From the NCBI RefSeq assembly GCF_001942625.1, contig NZ_MLCL01000039.1, positions 120,851 through 184,850 of the forward strand: DNA of 64,000 bases. The letters run 5' to 3'. Position numbers and translations under genes: made by a program. The notes beneath the pieces were generated by a model. It worked only from the letters and a program-made list of their open reading frames with translations, made no database searches and was not told where the DNA came from. The DNA is from Mycobacterium syngnathidarum (GTDB taxonomy: Bacteria > Actinomycetota > Actinomycetes > Mycobacteriales > Mycobacteriaceae). Position 1 is the stretch's first letter; every line of letters begins with the position of its first letter. Below are positions 44,779 to 57,074 of the stretch, one piece after another.

Positions 44779-45105
44779 ATGACCGATACACCTCAAACGC
44801 CGAGCGACGGCTACGACACCCGACCCAATCGACTCGGCCAGGTTGCTGCCGTGGTGGGCATCGTCGCCGGGGTCCTCTTCATCGTTGCCGTTATCTTCTT
44901 CAGTGGACTGATGATCGGTGCGAGCCGCGGCTATCACAACTGGGGCTACCGCGGCCTATCCGACGACCGGCCGACGAGTTCCTGCCCGATGATGGGCGGC
45001 GGGATGATGGGACCCGGAGGCATGATGGGCCCGGGTGGGATGGGACCCGGCCAACACTCACCGATGATGCCGAGCCCATCCCCTACGCCGTCACCACGAC
45101 CCTGA
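44779..45105 (+). CDS. Single-span membrane protein with Met/Gly-rich tail
   Basis: 108 residues, AGGAAGG upstream of the ATG. A polar leader (1–20), one membrane helix (about 21–48, VAAVVGIVAGVLFIVAVIFFSG) and a His/Tyr-containing extracellular part (GYHNWGYRG) with one cysteine in SSCPMMGGGMMG, followed by repeated MMGPGG units and a proline tail. Methionine-rich tails of this kind can bind copper(I); that is inference. No known family symbol. It is 211 bp after the isocitrate lyase gene. Confidence 0.75.
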   Translation: MTDTPQTPSDGYDTRPNRLGQVAAVVGIVAGVLFIVAVIFFSGLMIGASRGYHNWGYRGLSDDRPTSSCPMMGGGMMGPGGMMGPGGMGPGQHSPMMPSPSPTPSPRP

Positions 45106-45211
45106 CGCCCGCCACTGGCACAGGCCAGCTAGTTTCTACCGCCGCCAAACGACCGCCGAAGAAGTTATCCACAGCGCGCGATTCATCCTCAGATGCTGCC
45201 CCACAAGGGAA

Positions 45212-46513
45212 TTAACCCTTGACACGCCGTCCCGCGCTGGCCCGTGCCGCAATGCACGCGACCACGAAGCCGCCGAGCGCGGACCAGCCCAGCACGCCGT
45301 CGAGACCGTGTTTCGCCATCAGCGTCAAAGCCGCCCCGGCAACGCACAACAGCGCGCCGGTCAGCATCGACCGGATGCCGCGGACCTGGACCGCATCGTC
45401 CCACCACGGCAGCGGGCGGTGCTCCAACGGTGACAGCAGCCGGAAGGCCACTGCCATGAGGACACCGAAAACGACTGCACGCAACGTCAGATGAGCCCAG
45501 AAGCCCGGTGCATGAGGATCGAACGCATCCAGGCCGAGCGCGTGCAGACCGAACGCGGCGATCGCAATCACTGGGATGTGCCACAGGTACAGTGTCATGG
45601 CTCCCCCGTTGCCCGTCGCCACCACGTACCAGACCCGTGGACGCGCTGCCCAACGCCGGATCGGATCCGCGGCCGCGATGAACAGACACGGCATCCAGCT
45701 GCAGTGCAGCGCCAGCAGCAGGGTGGGCGGTGACACATTCGAGATGCGCTCGGTTCCGGTGACGACGAGGGAAACGTCGTAAATGCCGGTGAGAGCGAGG
45801 ATTACCTGCGCGGCGAAGGTGACGACCGCGATCGCCATCGCACGCTTGGCACAAATCAGACGGCGTGCGTAGGCCACCCCGATCACCACGGGAATCAACC
45901 AGACGATGACCAAGTTGGCAGTGCCCGCCTCGGGTGTGCCCACGGCGAAGCGGATCGCATCCATCGCCCCCGCCGCCGCGAGGAGTCCTGCGGCCAACAG
46001 CGCCAGCGCCCGGCCGGTACGCAGGCGCATCAGCGCCGGGACGAAGGCCAGCACCACCAGGTAGACACCCAGGAACCACAGCAGCGCCACGCACTCGCGT
46101 CCGAGTGCCGCGGCGGACTCGGTCCCCATCGTCGCGTGCACCGCGATCAGGGCCACCGACCATACCGCCAGGTACCAGAACACCGGCCGGCACAGCCGCT
46201 GGGCGCGAGCGAACAACCATCCGCCCCAAGACCGTTCGGCGTGCCAGCTATAAGCCCCCGCGGCCCCGCCGGCGAGGAAGAACAGTGGCATCACCTGCAG
46301 TACCCAGGTGATCGGGGCCAGCGCAGGCAACGCGCCGAGGATGTTGCCGACCCGCACGCCCCCGGAATCGATCGTGGCCAACAGCAGCGCGCAGTGCCCG
46401 AAGATCACCACCAGCAGCGCACCGAGTCGGGCTACGTCGACCGCGCGGTCGCGGTCGGGTTTGGCGTTGAGCGTCACGGCATCTGCCGACGGCACCACAT
46501 CGGGACTTGGCAT
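45212..46513 (-). CDS. Acyltransferase 3-family membrane protein
   Basis: 433 residues with about ten membrane helices. The first helix carries DVARLGALLVVIFGHCALL, the conserved Arg/His start of acyltransferase 3 (OafA/OpgC-like) proteins that O-acylate envelope glycans or lipids. The motif TLYLWHIPVIA with a histidine near residue 308 is also typical. The acceptor is unknown. The start is 4 bp after the stop of the upstream gene (46518), so both are in one operon. Confidence 0.83.
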   Translation of the reverse strand: MPSPDVVPSADAVTLNAKPDRDRAVDVARLGALLVVIFGHCALLLATIDSGGVRVGNILGALPALAPITWVLQVMPLFFLAGGAAGAYSWHAERSWGGWLFARAQRLCRPVFWYLAVWSVALIAVHATMGTESAAALGRECVALLWFLGVYLVVLAFVPALMRLRTGRALALLAAGLLAAAGAMDAIRFAVGTPEAGTANLVIVWLIPVVIGVAYARRLICAKRAMAIAVVTFAAQVILALTGIYDVSLVVTGTERISNVSPPTLLLALHCSWMPCLFIAAADPIRRWAARPRVWYVVATGNGGAMTLYLWHIPVIAIAAFGLHALGLDAFDPHAPGFWAHLTLRAVVFGVLMAVAFRLLSPLEHRPLPWWDDAVQVRGIRSMLTGALLCVAGAALTLMAKHGLDGVLGWSALGGFVVACIAARASAGRRVKG

Positions 46514-46517
46514 GGGT

Positions 46518-47753
46518 TCAGTCTGCCGGGCGATGGACCGGGTTGGGATGGGTAGTCCTACCCTGTTTTCCCGGTTTTGACCACAACATCACACCCGCCG
46601 CGAGCAGCAACGCCGAGGGCACCGCCCACACCACAAACCACGCCGACCGCCCCGAACCTGCGTTCAGCGCCGCGTCACCCATGGGCACCGTGCGCGCCCA
46701 CCCGATGAACGCATCAGCCACCGGGAGCACACCGAACAGGTACCGGGTGGTGCGCAGCCCCACCGGCAGTCCGATCAGCTCGACCTGCCGGGTCAGCCGA
46801 CCGGCCAGATCCCGGTCGCCGTTGGCCCGAGCCGCCGCCAGACCGACCGCCGATGCACTCAGGCTCACCCCGAAAATCAGCGGCCCGCTGTCGACGTCCG
46901 CGGAACCGCTGGCGCCGGAGGGGTACTCCAAGACGCCGACCAACCCGGCCTTCCTCGTGACGAACCGGGAAGAAAAGCGCTGCCACTGATCATCCTTGGC
47001 TCCGACCACGTCATCGACCGCGGGCCAGAAAGTCTGAATGATGGCCTGGGAAGACCCGCGCGGGCCGGTCAGCGCGCCGGCCCGGTGATCGACTCGGTGT
47101 GGCAACAAGCCCGTGTCCGGATCGGCGGCGACCAGTGCCCGCTCGCGCCAGTGGGCAAGGTCCCTGTGCCACGGCAGTGCAAGCAGTGAGATCGCTTCGG
47201 CGAGCGCTCCCGCTGCCACAACCGAATCACACGGCCAGAACTGGCCCGGATAGCTGGCCGGAAACGGTGAAGTCGATTGTCCCAGAGCTGAATGCACGAT
47301 ATCGGCCCGTTCCCGCACCGCCGCACGATCCGCATCGGAGCCCGAAGCCTGCGCAATGGCCACAGCCAGGGCCAGTGACCAGCCTGCCGCGAAGATCCCG
47401 TGGTCCGGGGTCATGCCGCGACCGAATACTGCCAGGGATTCCGGGGTTTCGATGGCGGCGAGCCGGGTTCGTGCCCGAGCAAGGTACTCGGCGGATCGAG
47501 GGACTGCTGCGAGCTGCGCAGCCACGTGAGCCTCGGCCAGGCCGGCCAGCACCCTGGTGAAATATTCGCCTTCCGGGAACAGGCCCTGCATCTCGGTGTC
47601 ACGCCCGGATGCCAGGGCTGCGTCGAGGAATCCGAGCTGGCGTTCGGCGCGGTCGGGCAGCGGGCCGAACCCGGCGTAGAGCACGTGGGCCAGGGACACG
47701 AGTCCGAGCACTATCGCCAGCGTCGCGGCCACCGCCCGTGCCCGTGTCACCAT
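46518..47753 (-). CDS. Membrane-anchored helical protein, unknown function
   Basis: 411 residues from ATG 47753. A hydrophobic N-terminal segment (about 5–28) and a C-terminal membrane helix (about 370–392) with a basic tail bracket a soluble domain of about 340 residues. That domain is rich in alanine helices with recurring WHRDLAHWRERAL-type pairs, reminiscent of an alpha/alpha-toroid, but no catalytic motif is evident. No family name recalled. It precedes the acyltransferase gene by 4 bp, which suggests a joint role in glycan or lipid modification (inference). Confidence 0.72.
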   Translation of the reverse strand: MVTRARAVAATLAIVLGLVSLAHVLYAGFGPLPDRAERQLGFLDAALASGRDTEMQGLFPEGEYFTRVLAGLAEAHVAAQLAAVPRSAEYLARARTRLAAIETPESLAVFGRGMTPDHGIFAAGWSLALAVAIAQASGSDADRAAVRERADIVHSALGQSTSPFPASYPGQFWPCDSVVAAGALAEAISLLALPWHRDLAHWRERALVAADPDTGLLPHRVDHRAGALTGPRGSSQAIIQTFWPAVDDVVGAKDDQWQRFSSRFVTRKAGLVGVLEYPSGASGSADVDSGPLIFGVSLSASAVGLAAARANGDRDLAGRLTRQVELIGLPVGLRTTRYLFGVLPVADAFIGWARTVPMGDAALNAGSGRSAWFVVWAVPSALLLAAGVMLWSKPGKQGRTTHPNPVHRPAD

Positions 47754-47843
47754 CCTGGGGAGTTTAGGCTCCAACGAGCCTGGCACGCGGTTGCTGGAGC
47801 GGTTCCCGTCCCGCCGACCTCGTGAGCGCAGTAGATTGCTGCG

Positions 47844-48485
47844 GTGGGCAAAAGACGGTTGGCCGGCACCAGGGGCCGATTGCTGGCGCTTGCGGCCTCG
47901 GTGACGGTGGCCGCGGGCATGGTGTACGTGCAGAACACCGAGCCGAAATGCTGTGCCGACGTCCCCGCTGCCGAGGCACCTGCCGGCCAGCAACAACCGG
48001 CACAGGTTCCCGCTCGCGCCGAGTTGGTTGCGGCTAGCGCGCCCGTTGTCGCGCGCGACTTCCAGTTCTCCCTTCCGAAGGGCCCGGCGCCCGAATCCGG
48101 CCTACAGGTCAAGACCATCTGGGTGGCCCGCGCCATCGCCGTGATGTTCCCCGAGATCACCACGATCGGCGGGTACCGGCAGGATCCACTGAAATGGCAC
48201 CCGAACGGTCTGGCGATCGACGTGATGATCCCGAACTATCACTCCGAGGCAGGCATCGAGCTCGGTAACCAGATCGCCGGATTCGCTCTGGCCAACGCCA
48301 AGCGCTGGGGTGTGCTGCACGTGATCTGGCGGCAGGGCCTCTATCCGGGCATCGGCGCGCCCCACTGGACCGCCGACTACGGCAACGAGACCCTCAATCA
48401 TTTCGACCACATTCACATCGCCACCGACGGTGGTGGCTACCCCACGGGCAACGAAACCTATTTCCTCGGGTCGATGGCGAAGTAG
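47844..48485 (+). CDS. Secreted M15-like peptidase-fold protein, copy 1
   Basis: 213 residues from GTG 47844. A basic N-terminus and hydrophobic signal (about 10–28) with paired cysteines KCCAD right after, then a low-complexity linker. The C-terminal domain (about 75–205) has KWHPNGLAIDVMIP and FDHIHIATDGGG, a His...Asp...His pattern like the zinc site of M15/VanY-type D-Ala-D-Ala peptidases. This suggests a cell-wall hydrolase or a related binding domain, but activity is not shown. A close paralogue is at 55255. Confidence 0.8.
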   Translation: MGKRRLAGTRGRLLALAASVTVAAGMVYVQNTEPKCCADVPAAEAPAGQQQPAQVPARAELVAASAPVVARDFQFSLPKGPAPESGLQVKTIWVARAIAVMFPEITTIGGYRQDPLKWHPNGLAIDVMIPNYHSEAGIELGNQIAGFALANAKRWGVLHVIWRQGLYPGIGAPHWTADYGNETLNHFDHIHIATDGGGYPTGNETYFLGSMAK

Positions 48486-48568
48486 GTGCCGAACCGGCGT
48501 GGCCCGCTTGAGTGTCCGTGTGGCGGGTGGGATGCGCAGGCCCGGGGGCGCTCATCCGGATCTAGCTG

Positions 48569-49813
48569 CTACGCGGCGCTGCTCACATGGTCCGCGGACT
48601 CACCGATCCTGGCCGCATCGTCGCCGATGATGGTGCGCAGCAAGGCTTGTTGTTCGTGTTGCCCACGGGCGACAGCGCGTGCCATCCCGGCGGGCGATGC
48701 CATCGCCGCGGCGCTGCGGATCAAGTTGACCGGCATCCTCACCAGCGGATACCACGGTGGCATGTAGGCCGGCAGGCCGAGGACACGCATCGCGCTCGGC
48801 CCGAGAAACGCGCTGGTGATCGACAGGTGCTGGGCCCACGCCAGCCGACGGCGCAGGGCCCCGCTGCCACGGTAGTGCCACGACAACGGGTCGGCCGCCA
48901 TCGGAATCGACAACTGCTGCGTCGTCTCGTCGGGAACGGCCAGCGCCGTGGACGTGTGGTAGAGCACGCGGACGCTGTCGCGGAATGACCGAGGCAACCA
49001 TTCGTCCTCCACGCCGATCAACCAACCGACATAGCGGGTCAGGTGTGCGATGGCGTCGAGTTCTCCTGGCGCAGGCAGGATCCCCATCCCCAGCGCGGCA
49101 ACCGGCGGGGCGACGAGCGCACCCACCAACGTCGCGGCCATGTCGGTCTGGTTGACGGGCAGACCCCACTCGTCGCCGCGCCAGTCCGGCATCGCCGCGA
49201 CGTGGCGGCGGACAAAAGAATGGATCAACCGCACGTGCAGGGTGGACCGGTAACCGACACCCAACGGTTCCAGACCGCCATCGGAGATGACGTCCATCGC
49301 CCACTGCATCGTCTCGGCGAAGCGCTTGTTGGAGCCCTTCTCCAAGGCGCCGGTGCGCAGCAGCGTCTTGTTGAATCCCGAGAACTGGTAGCCGCCGAGC
49401 AATGACACGTCCCGCGCGACGGACATGCCGTCGGATCCACCCCGAAGCAGGGCCCGTTGCCCCTTGCGCAGCTTGTCCCGGTCGACCCAGTCCGGGACGG
49501 TTTCCACACCGATGAAGAACTCGCGCAACGGTTCTGGAGCTTCGGGGACATTGTCGATGCCGTCGGCAAGGGCCTTTTCGAACAGCGGACGCATCTGCGC
49601 CATCCCGGCCGACGACATCCAGTCGACCAGGCGGTCCATGGGCTCGTCTCCGACCGTCAGCCGCTCACCGAGTCGAAGCCACTGCTGGGCGTCAGGTTCG
49701 CGAATGCCCAACAACATCGCGAACGACCGAATCGCGGCGGGAACGCGGACGGGACGTTCGGGATGACGCGCCGGGATGTTCAACGGGACCTCCTGGGCAG
49801 AACGGACCGACAT
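48569..49813 (-). CDS. MpaB/latex-clearing-protein-like oxygenase (DUF2236)
   Basis: 414 residues. Mostly helical. The heme-type signature of the MpaB/Lcp (rubber oxygenase catalytic domain) family is visible: an arginine-rich LRTGALEKGSNKRFAETMQW region and the histidine context STLHVRLIHSFVRRHV (near residues 180–200), which in Lcp supplies the heme ligand. Family members cleave polyisoprene or oxidise terpenoid chains. A TetR gene is divergent and an inverted repeat lies directly in front of this gene's start, so it is probably inducible. Confidence 0.85.
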   Translation of the reverse strand: MSVRSAQEVPLNIPARHPERPVRVPAAIRSFAMLLGIREPDAQQWLRLGERLTVGDEPMDRLVDWMSSAGMAQMRPLFEKALADGIDNVPEAPEPLREFFIGVETVPDWVDRDKLRKGQRALLRGGSDGMSVARDVSLLGGYQFSGFNKTLLRTGALEKGSNKRFAETMQWAMDVISDGGLEPLGVGYRSTLHVRLIHSFVRRHVAAMPDWRGDEWGLPVNQTDMAATLVGALVAPPVAALGMGILPAPGELDAIAHLTRYVGWLIGVEDEWLPRSFRDSVRVLYHTSTALAVPDETTQQLSIPMAADPLSWHYRGSGALRRRLAWAQHLSITSAFLGPSAMRVLGLPAYMPPWYPLVRMPVNLIRSAAAMASPAGMARAVARGQHEQQALLRTIIGDDAARIGESADHVSSAA

Positions 49814-49816
49814 GAT

Positions 49817-49834
49817 TGACTACATCCGTAGTCA
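49817..49834. promoter_or_regulatory. Putative TetR operator TGACTACATCCGTAGTCA
   Basis: 18-bp inverted repeat with perfect 7-bp arms TGACTAC/GTAGTCA and a 4-bp spacer, 4 bp upstream of the oxygenase start (49813) and 30 bp before the TetR start (49864). Placement predicts direct repression of the oxygenase and autoregulation. Confidence 0.68.
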
Positions 49835-49863
49835 GAATGTATGCGCCGGGTAGGCTGCTGTCA

Positions 49864-50502
49864 ATGAAGCGCGTACACGTGGTGCGCGGCTACGGCGGCG
49901 TCAGTGCGGCCGATCGCCGCACAGAACGACGGGGCAAGTTGCTCGCCGCCGGACGGCAGATCTGGGGCGAATCCGGGATCACCGAGGTCACCGTCCGAGC
50001 CGTCTGCACCGAAGCCGGACTGACCTCGCGCTACTTCTACGAGCAATTCCCCAGCCGAGACGCGTTGCTGTTCGCCATTTCCGACGATGTTCGAGACCAA
50101 CTGCTGACCGCGCTGGTCAACGCAGGCGTCGGCGACCCGGGCACGCTGACCGACAAACTGCGGTCCGCCCTCACCGCGTTCCTCGACATCATTGCGGCCG
50201 ACCCACACATCCACCGCATCGCCACCGGCGACGTCAGCAGCGTCGCCGGCCTGGCGCAGCACCGCACGCACATCCTGGAGATGATCACCGACTTGATCGT
50301 CCAGCTCGCACCGGACGTGCTGCAGGCCACCACACCGAATTCAGCCGAGTTGCGCCGGGGCGCACAGTTCATGGTCGGCGGCGTGAACCAGATCATCGAG
50401 TCTTGGCTCGCCGACCCGACCGAAACCACCGAAGAACTCGCCGCCGAGTGTGCGGACCTCTGCGTCGCTGTGGTGCGCGGGGTCACGCGCTCGGAGGCCT
50501 AG
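49864..50502 (+). CDS. TetR-family transcriptional regulator
   Basis: 212 residues from ATG 49864. The helix-turn-helix spans about residues 22–65 (RGKLLAAGRQIWGESGITEVT ... YFYEQFPSRDALL). An in-frame ATG at 49837 would lie just after the operator-like repeat and would add nine residues, so it remains possible. The regulator is divergent from the MpaB-like oxygenase and convergent with the pknG copy (10 bp apart). Confidence 0.85.
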   Translation: MKRVHVVRGYGGVSAADRRTERRGKLLAAGRQIWGESGITEVTVRAVCTEAGLTSRYFYEQFPSRDALLFAISDDVRDQLLTALVNAGVGDPGTLTDKLRSALTAFLDIIAADPHIHRIATGDVSSVAGLAQHRTHILEMITDLIVQLAPDVLQATTPNSAELRRGAQFMVGGVNQIIESWLADPTETTEELAAECADLCVAVVRGVTRSEA

Positions 50503-50512
50503 CTCACCGCCC

Positions 50513-53444
<2,932 letters not shown>

Positions 53445-53445
<1 letters not shown>

Positions 53446-54752
53446 CAGTGGTACTCACTCAGTCTCGGCGCGACGCCGGCGGCAACGGCGAGTGCGGCCA
53501 ACACGCTGATGGCCGCGGCACCGGCGGGTAGCGCATTCAACGCCGCGTACGCCCGGGTGATGCCGTCGCGCTGCCGGTCACGCAATCGGGCGATGTCCTC
53601 CCCCAGCGCCTCGTCCAGGCGGGTGAACTGCTCCTTCGAGCTCTGCGGTGTGCCGTCCCGGGCGATCGCGACCGCACCGGGATAGTCACCGCGGGCCAGC
53701 TTGTCGCGGATCTCAACATGGGCGGATCTCCAGGCGTGCAGCGCATTCTGCGCTCCGTCCACTGCATGCGCGTCGAGGATCCGGCCGACCTGCCCGGTCC
53801 GCTCTTCGAACCGCACATCGGAGAGCGTGTCGGAGCCCCGCTTGAGCAGCCCGAGGATTTCGTCCGCACGGGCCTGCTGAACCAGGATCCGCGCGGTCAC
53901 CACCGATTCGAGGGGCTCCCCACCCGACGTCCGGGCGGCATTGACGCCACGCAGCAGCACCAGTCCGGCCAACGCCAGCCACACCGCGAGCACCGTCATC
54001 AACACCGATGCGACCACCAGGCCGGGGTTGAGACGACGATGGCTGCGCCTGGCCAGGAAAACCTGTGCGACCACCAGCAGTCCCACCGCCAGCACTGCTC
54101 CCGCGACCAACGCCGGCGTCACGACGGCCGTCCGTCCGGTCGCCGTGACCGTCTCGGCCTGAGTCCGGTACAGCTGCTCGGCCGCCGGGAGCATGGATTG
54201 TTGCAGCAGTGTGGAGGCTTCGCTGAGATACGCCACGCCGATGGGGCGGCCGTCGCGGTTGGCCGCGCGAGCGGTTCCCATGATGCCCGTGTAGACCGCG
54301 AGCTGATTGGACAGATCGGTGAGCAACGTCAGTGAGCGAATATCGTTGGGCGATACCCCGTTTGACGCGGTGACCAGGCCGGCCGACGCCTCACCGACGG
54401 CGGCGTAATAGCGATCGCGGACATCGCGCGGTTCCACACCGCCGGCCAGAAACGCGGTGGCCGCGGTGGTGTTGGCCGCCGACAGGGCGCTGTAAATGCG
54501 TTGCGCCGCATCAGCGAGCGGCTCGGTGTGCAGCCGAAGAGTCTCCAGCTCGCGTTGGCGATCGGCCGTCGTCGCCGACGACGCCACGCCGATGGTGAGC
54601 ACCGCCGCGATCAGGATGACCGCGATCACCGCTATCCGTCCGGGGGTGGCTCGCAGGAAGTCGACGACCGGGCGGTCCGGTTCCTCGGCGTCGGCGAGCA
54701 CGGACTCGTCGAGTGTGAGCGTCTGCCGGCTCTCCAACTCACCGCTGTGCAC
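53445..54752 (-). CDS. glnX: GlnX, membrane transducer of the GlnH–PknG pathway
   Basis: 435 residues from GTG 54752 with GAGGTG upstream. Four membrane segments: about 40–60, 195–215, 230–250 and 410–428, with large external helical loops between the first and second pairs. This matches Rv0412c/GlnX, which passes the GlnH signal across the membrane to PknG. First gene of the operon glnX–glnH–pknG. Its promoter must lie in the 500-bp gap to the right. Confidence 0.88.
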
Positions 54753-55254
54753 TCGACATCACCTCGTCGCAGGCTGGTCCCGAGCAGCGGAACCGGACTC
54801 GATCAAACGCCGATGAATTTCACGGTAGCCCCCACCGACGCGCGGCGTGGCCTTATTACGCGGCTACCACAGTCTCGGAGTCGCCCCCCGTTTTGCGGGC
54901 CAGATTCGCTCAAATTACGCCGTCGTCAACCGCGGCGTAGGCGCAGTTGACCGACAAATGTGGTAAAGGCCATATATTTTGCCCCGGTGGGACCGGATCA
55001 CGCGACGGGCACCGAATTCGGCCGGCAACCCGGCCCGCCCCCAGTCCCGGAAATCCGGGCCGCCCGCGGCCGATGGCATGATTGCTGACCTGCCCCTTCT
55101 TCGACGTTCGCCCGGCGTTCACCTGACATTCCCCGGACACCCCTTCCCGTCAACCGCCTGTTGACGTCGCGTGGTGGCGATGGTTGCCAACGGCACTACC
55201 AGACAACTTCACGATTCCGGCGATGATCCGCTGCGCCGGTAGGGTCCGGTCCTC
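54753..55254. other. Intergenic region between divergent glnX and M15-like gene
   Basis: 502 bp with no convincing gene. AT-richer patches near 54955–54985 (AAATGTGGTAAAGGCCATATATTTT) could hold promoters. A 7-bp inverted repeat CGTCAAC–CGCCT–GTTGACG lies at 55148–55166, about 90 bp before the M15-like gene. No riboswitch consensus is recognised. Confidence 0.5.
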
Positions 55255-55875
55255 GTGGGTAGACACCGTTTGAAAATGGATCGGCGCCGCCGGTCTGCAG
55301 CCATGGCTGCGGTCGTCGCGCCTGCCGCCGCATTCCTGGTCGTCGGCGCAGACGCCGGACCGGCCACCAAGGGCGGGGCCGAGGTGGTGCCGGCAGCGGC
55401 CGTCGAGCCAGCGGCCGCCCCTGCAGCACCTGCAGTCCGCGCCGATCGCGCCGTACGCCGCAACATGCGTTTCCCGCTGCCCGTCGGCCGCGCGCCGGAA
55501 AAGGGCCTGCAGGTCGAGACCATCCTGGCGGCCCGCGCGGTCAGCGCGCGATTCCCCGAAATACTCAACATCGGCGGGGTTCGGGCCGATTCGATGAAGT
55601 GGCACCCGAATGGGTTGGCCATCGACGTGATGATCCCGAACTACGCCAGCCCAGAAGGGAAGGCGCTCGGCGACCGCATCGTCGCCTACGTGCTCGACAA
55701 CGCCGATCGGTTCGGCGTGAACCACGTGATCTTCCGGCAGCACATCATGTACCGCGGCAAGGCTCCCAGAAAGATGTCCGACCGCGGCGGGGACACCGCC
55801 AACCACTACGACCACGTGCACATCGCCACCAACGGTGGTGGATTCCCGACCGGGGACGAAACGTATCTGACATAG
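55255..55875 (+). CDS. Secreted M15-like peptidase-fold protein, copy 2
   Basis: 206 residues from GTG 55255; the start GTGGGTAGACACCG parallels GTGGGCAAAAGACGG of the paralogue at 47844. A signal segment (about 15–32), an Ala/Val/Pro linker and the domain with KWHPNGLAIDVMIPNY and YDHVHIATNGGGFPTG, again His...Asp...His. It lacks the paired cysteines of copy 1 and has an AVRRNMRFPLPVGRAPEKGLQ lead-in close to that of copy 1. Probable cell-wall function (inference). An in-frame ATG lies at 55276. Confidence 0.8.
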   Translation: MGRHRLKMDRRRRSAAMAAVVAPAAAFLVVGADAGPATKGGAEVVPAAAVEPAAAPAAPAVRADRAVRRNMRFPLPVGRAPEKGLQVETILAARAVSARFPEILNIGGVRADSMKWHPNGLAIDVMIPNYASPEGKALGDRIVAYVLDNADRFGVNHVIFRQHIMYRGKAPRKMSDRGGDTANHYDHVHIATNGGGFPTGDETYLT

Positions 55876-55968
55876 CCGCTGCCACTCGCCCGGGCAGCGC
55901 CCCATGGAATTGCTGAGACTTCGGCGTGCCGGATCAACATCGGACCCAACCAGCGCGATGATGCAGAT

Positions 55969-56724
55969 GTGGTTGTTGATGCGAATGTGACAAGTGGTGC
56001 GCCGACACCTGAAACGTCCGGCCCCGAAACCGACCAGGCGCACGGTGAACCGCCAACGGCTGCCGGCGAGCAGTCGCAACAGCGCGTGTGGACGATGCCC
56101 AAGCCCGAGGTGGCCCGCAAGAAGGCCGACGAGGCGGGACGGATCGCGCTCAAAGCCGGCACGGCCGTCGTCCGGGCCATCGGCGAGGCCGCTCGATACG
56201 GAGCCCGCGCCGCAGGGCAGTTGTCCCGCGCGATCGAAGCCGTGCCACCGACCGTGCGCCTGCTGGCTGTGGCGGGCGTGACGATGCTGTTGGGCATCGT
56301 CGGCGCGCTTGCCATGCAGAAACCCCTCGGCGTTCTCTGCATCGTCGTGGTGGTGCCGGTGTGCTCATTCGTCCTCGGCACGCTCGCACACCGTTGGTAC
56401 AGCGGGCTCGGCAACCAGGCGGTGGCGCGCGCGGAAGGCTCGGCGCAGGCGCCGTCCGCACCGGAGCTTCAGCGTTCAGTCGAATATGTCGACAAGAAGC
56501 TCGCCATCGCCCTCACCGCCTTCGGCGCGGAACGTCAGCAACAGGCGATGATCGCCCTTTTCCAGGCCAAGACCGCGGTCGAACTCACGTTAGGGACCGA
56601 GCAGGACGAAGCGCCTCACGTCGACGCGCTGCTGTCCGTGGAAAGCCTCGATGCCCGTCCGCGAATCCGGGCCGGCTCCGCACCCAAATCTTTGCGAGAG
56701 AGCAACTCTCTGGCGGCGTCATGA
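55969..56724 (+). CDS. Two-span membrane protein, unknown function
   Basis: 251 residues if it starts at GTG 55969; no good Shine–Dalgarno is seen, so the start is uncertain. A polar acidic leader (1–45), an amphipathic helical stretch (about 47–90) and two membrane helices (about 97–114 and 120–142), then a helical C-terminal domain of about 100 residues with QRSVEYVDKKLAIALTAFGAERQQQAM. No known motif. The stop overlaps the next gene's start by 4 bp, so they are a pair. Confidence 0.68.
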   Translation: MVVDANVTSGAPTPETSGPETDQAHGEPPTAAGEQSQQRVWTMPKPEVARKKADEAGRIALKAGTAVVRAIGEAARYGARAAGQLSRAIEAVPPTVRLLAVAGVTMLLGIVGALAMQKPLGVLCIVVVVPVCSFVLGTLAHRWYSGLGNQAVARAEGSAQAPSAPELQRSVEYVDKKLAIALTAFGAERQQQAMIALFQAKTAVELTLGTEQDEAPHVDALLSVESLDARPRIRAGSAPKSLRESNSLAAS

Positions 56725-57074
56725 ACGATCGCCTGTCCGGTCAGGTCGCTCTCATCGAAGACGACTACACCTTGGTCATCAATCGTGGCGCAGAGGCAGG
56801 TGTCGTGCCGGGCATGGTCTTCGCCGTGCACTCCGACTCCGATCAGGTGATCACCGATCCCGAATCCGGTAGGGAATTGGGCAGACTCACGCGCGAAAAG
56901 CTTCGGGTGAAGGTGTTCGATGTGCAGCCGCTGTTCTCCCGCGCGCACACGTTCGCCAGGACCGACGACTTCTACGGCCTGTTTCAAGCCACAGCGGTGG
57001 TCACGGTCGACGTCGGTGACAGCCTGGAGCTGGTGGCGGGTGAAGCCGAGGCTCGGCGGACCGCGTCCGGGTAG
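56721..57074 (+). CDS. Small beta-rich protein resembling the FlgT C-terminal type
   Basis: 117 residues from ATG 56721, coupled to the membrane protein by ATGA. The sequence SGQVALIEDDYTLVINRGAEAGVVPGMVFAV matches the pattern of the FlgT_C-like domain (VxxV...LVINxGxxxGVxxGMxFxV), a small beta-barrel found in many non-flagellar proteins. No signal peptide. Function unknown; pairing with a membrane protein suggests a membrane-associated complex. Confidence 0.75.
   Translation: MNDRLSGQVALIEDDYTLVINRGAEAGVVPGMVFAVHSDSDQVITDPESGRELGRLTREKLRVKVFDVQPLFSRAHTFARTDDFYGLFQATAVVTVDVGDSLELVAGEAEARRTASG

Noticed and set aside
42321..44780. Very long minus-strand open frame (over 800 codons) opposite isocitrate lyase
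   Set aside because: It is the antisense shadow of a clearly coding high-GC gene; its composition (many Val, Leu, Gly, His repeats) shows no family and it spans the promoter region.
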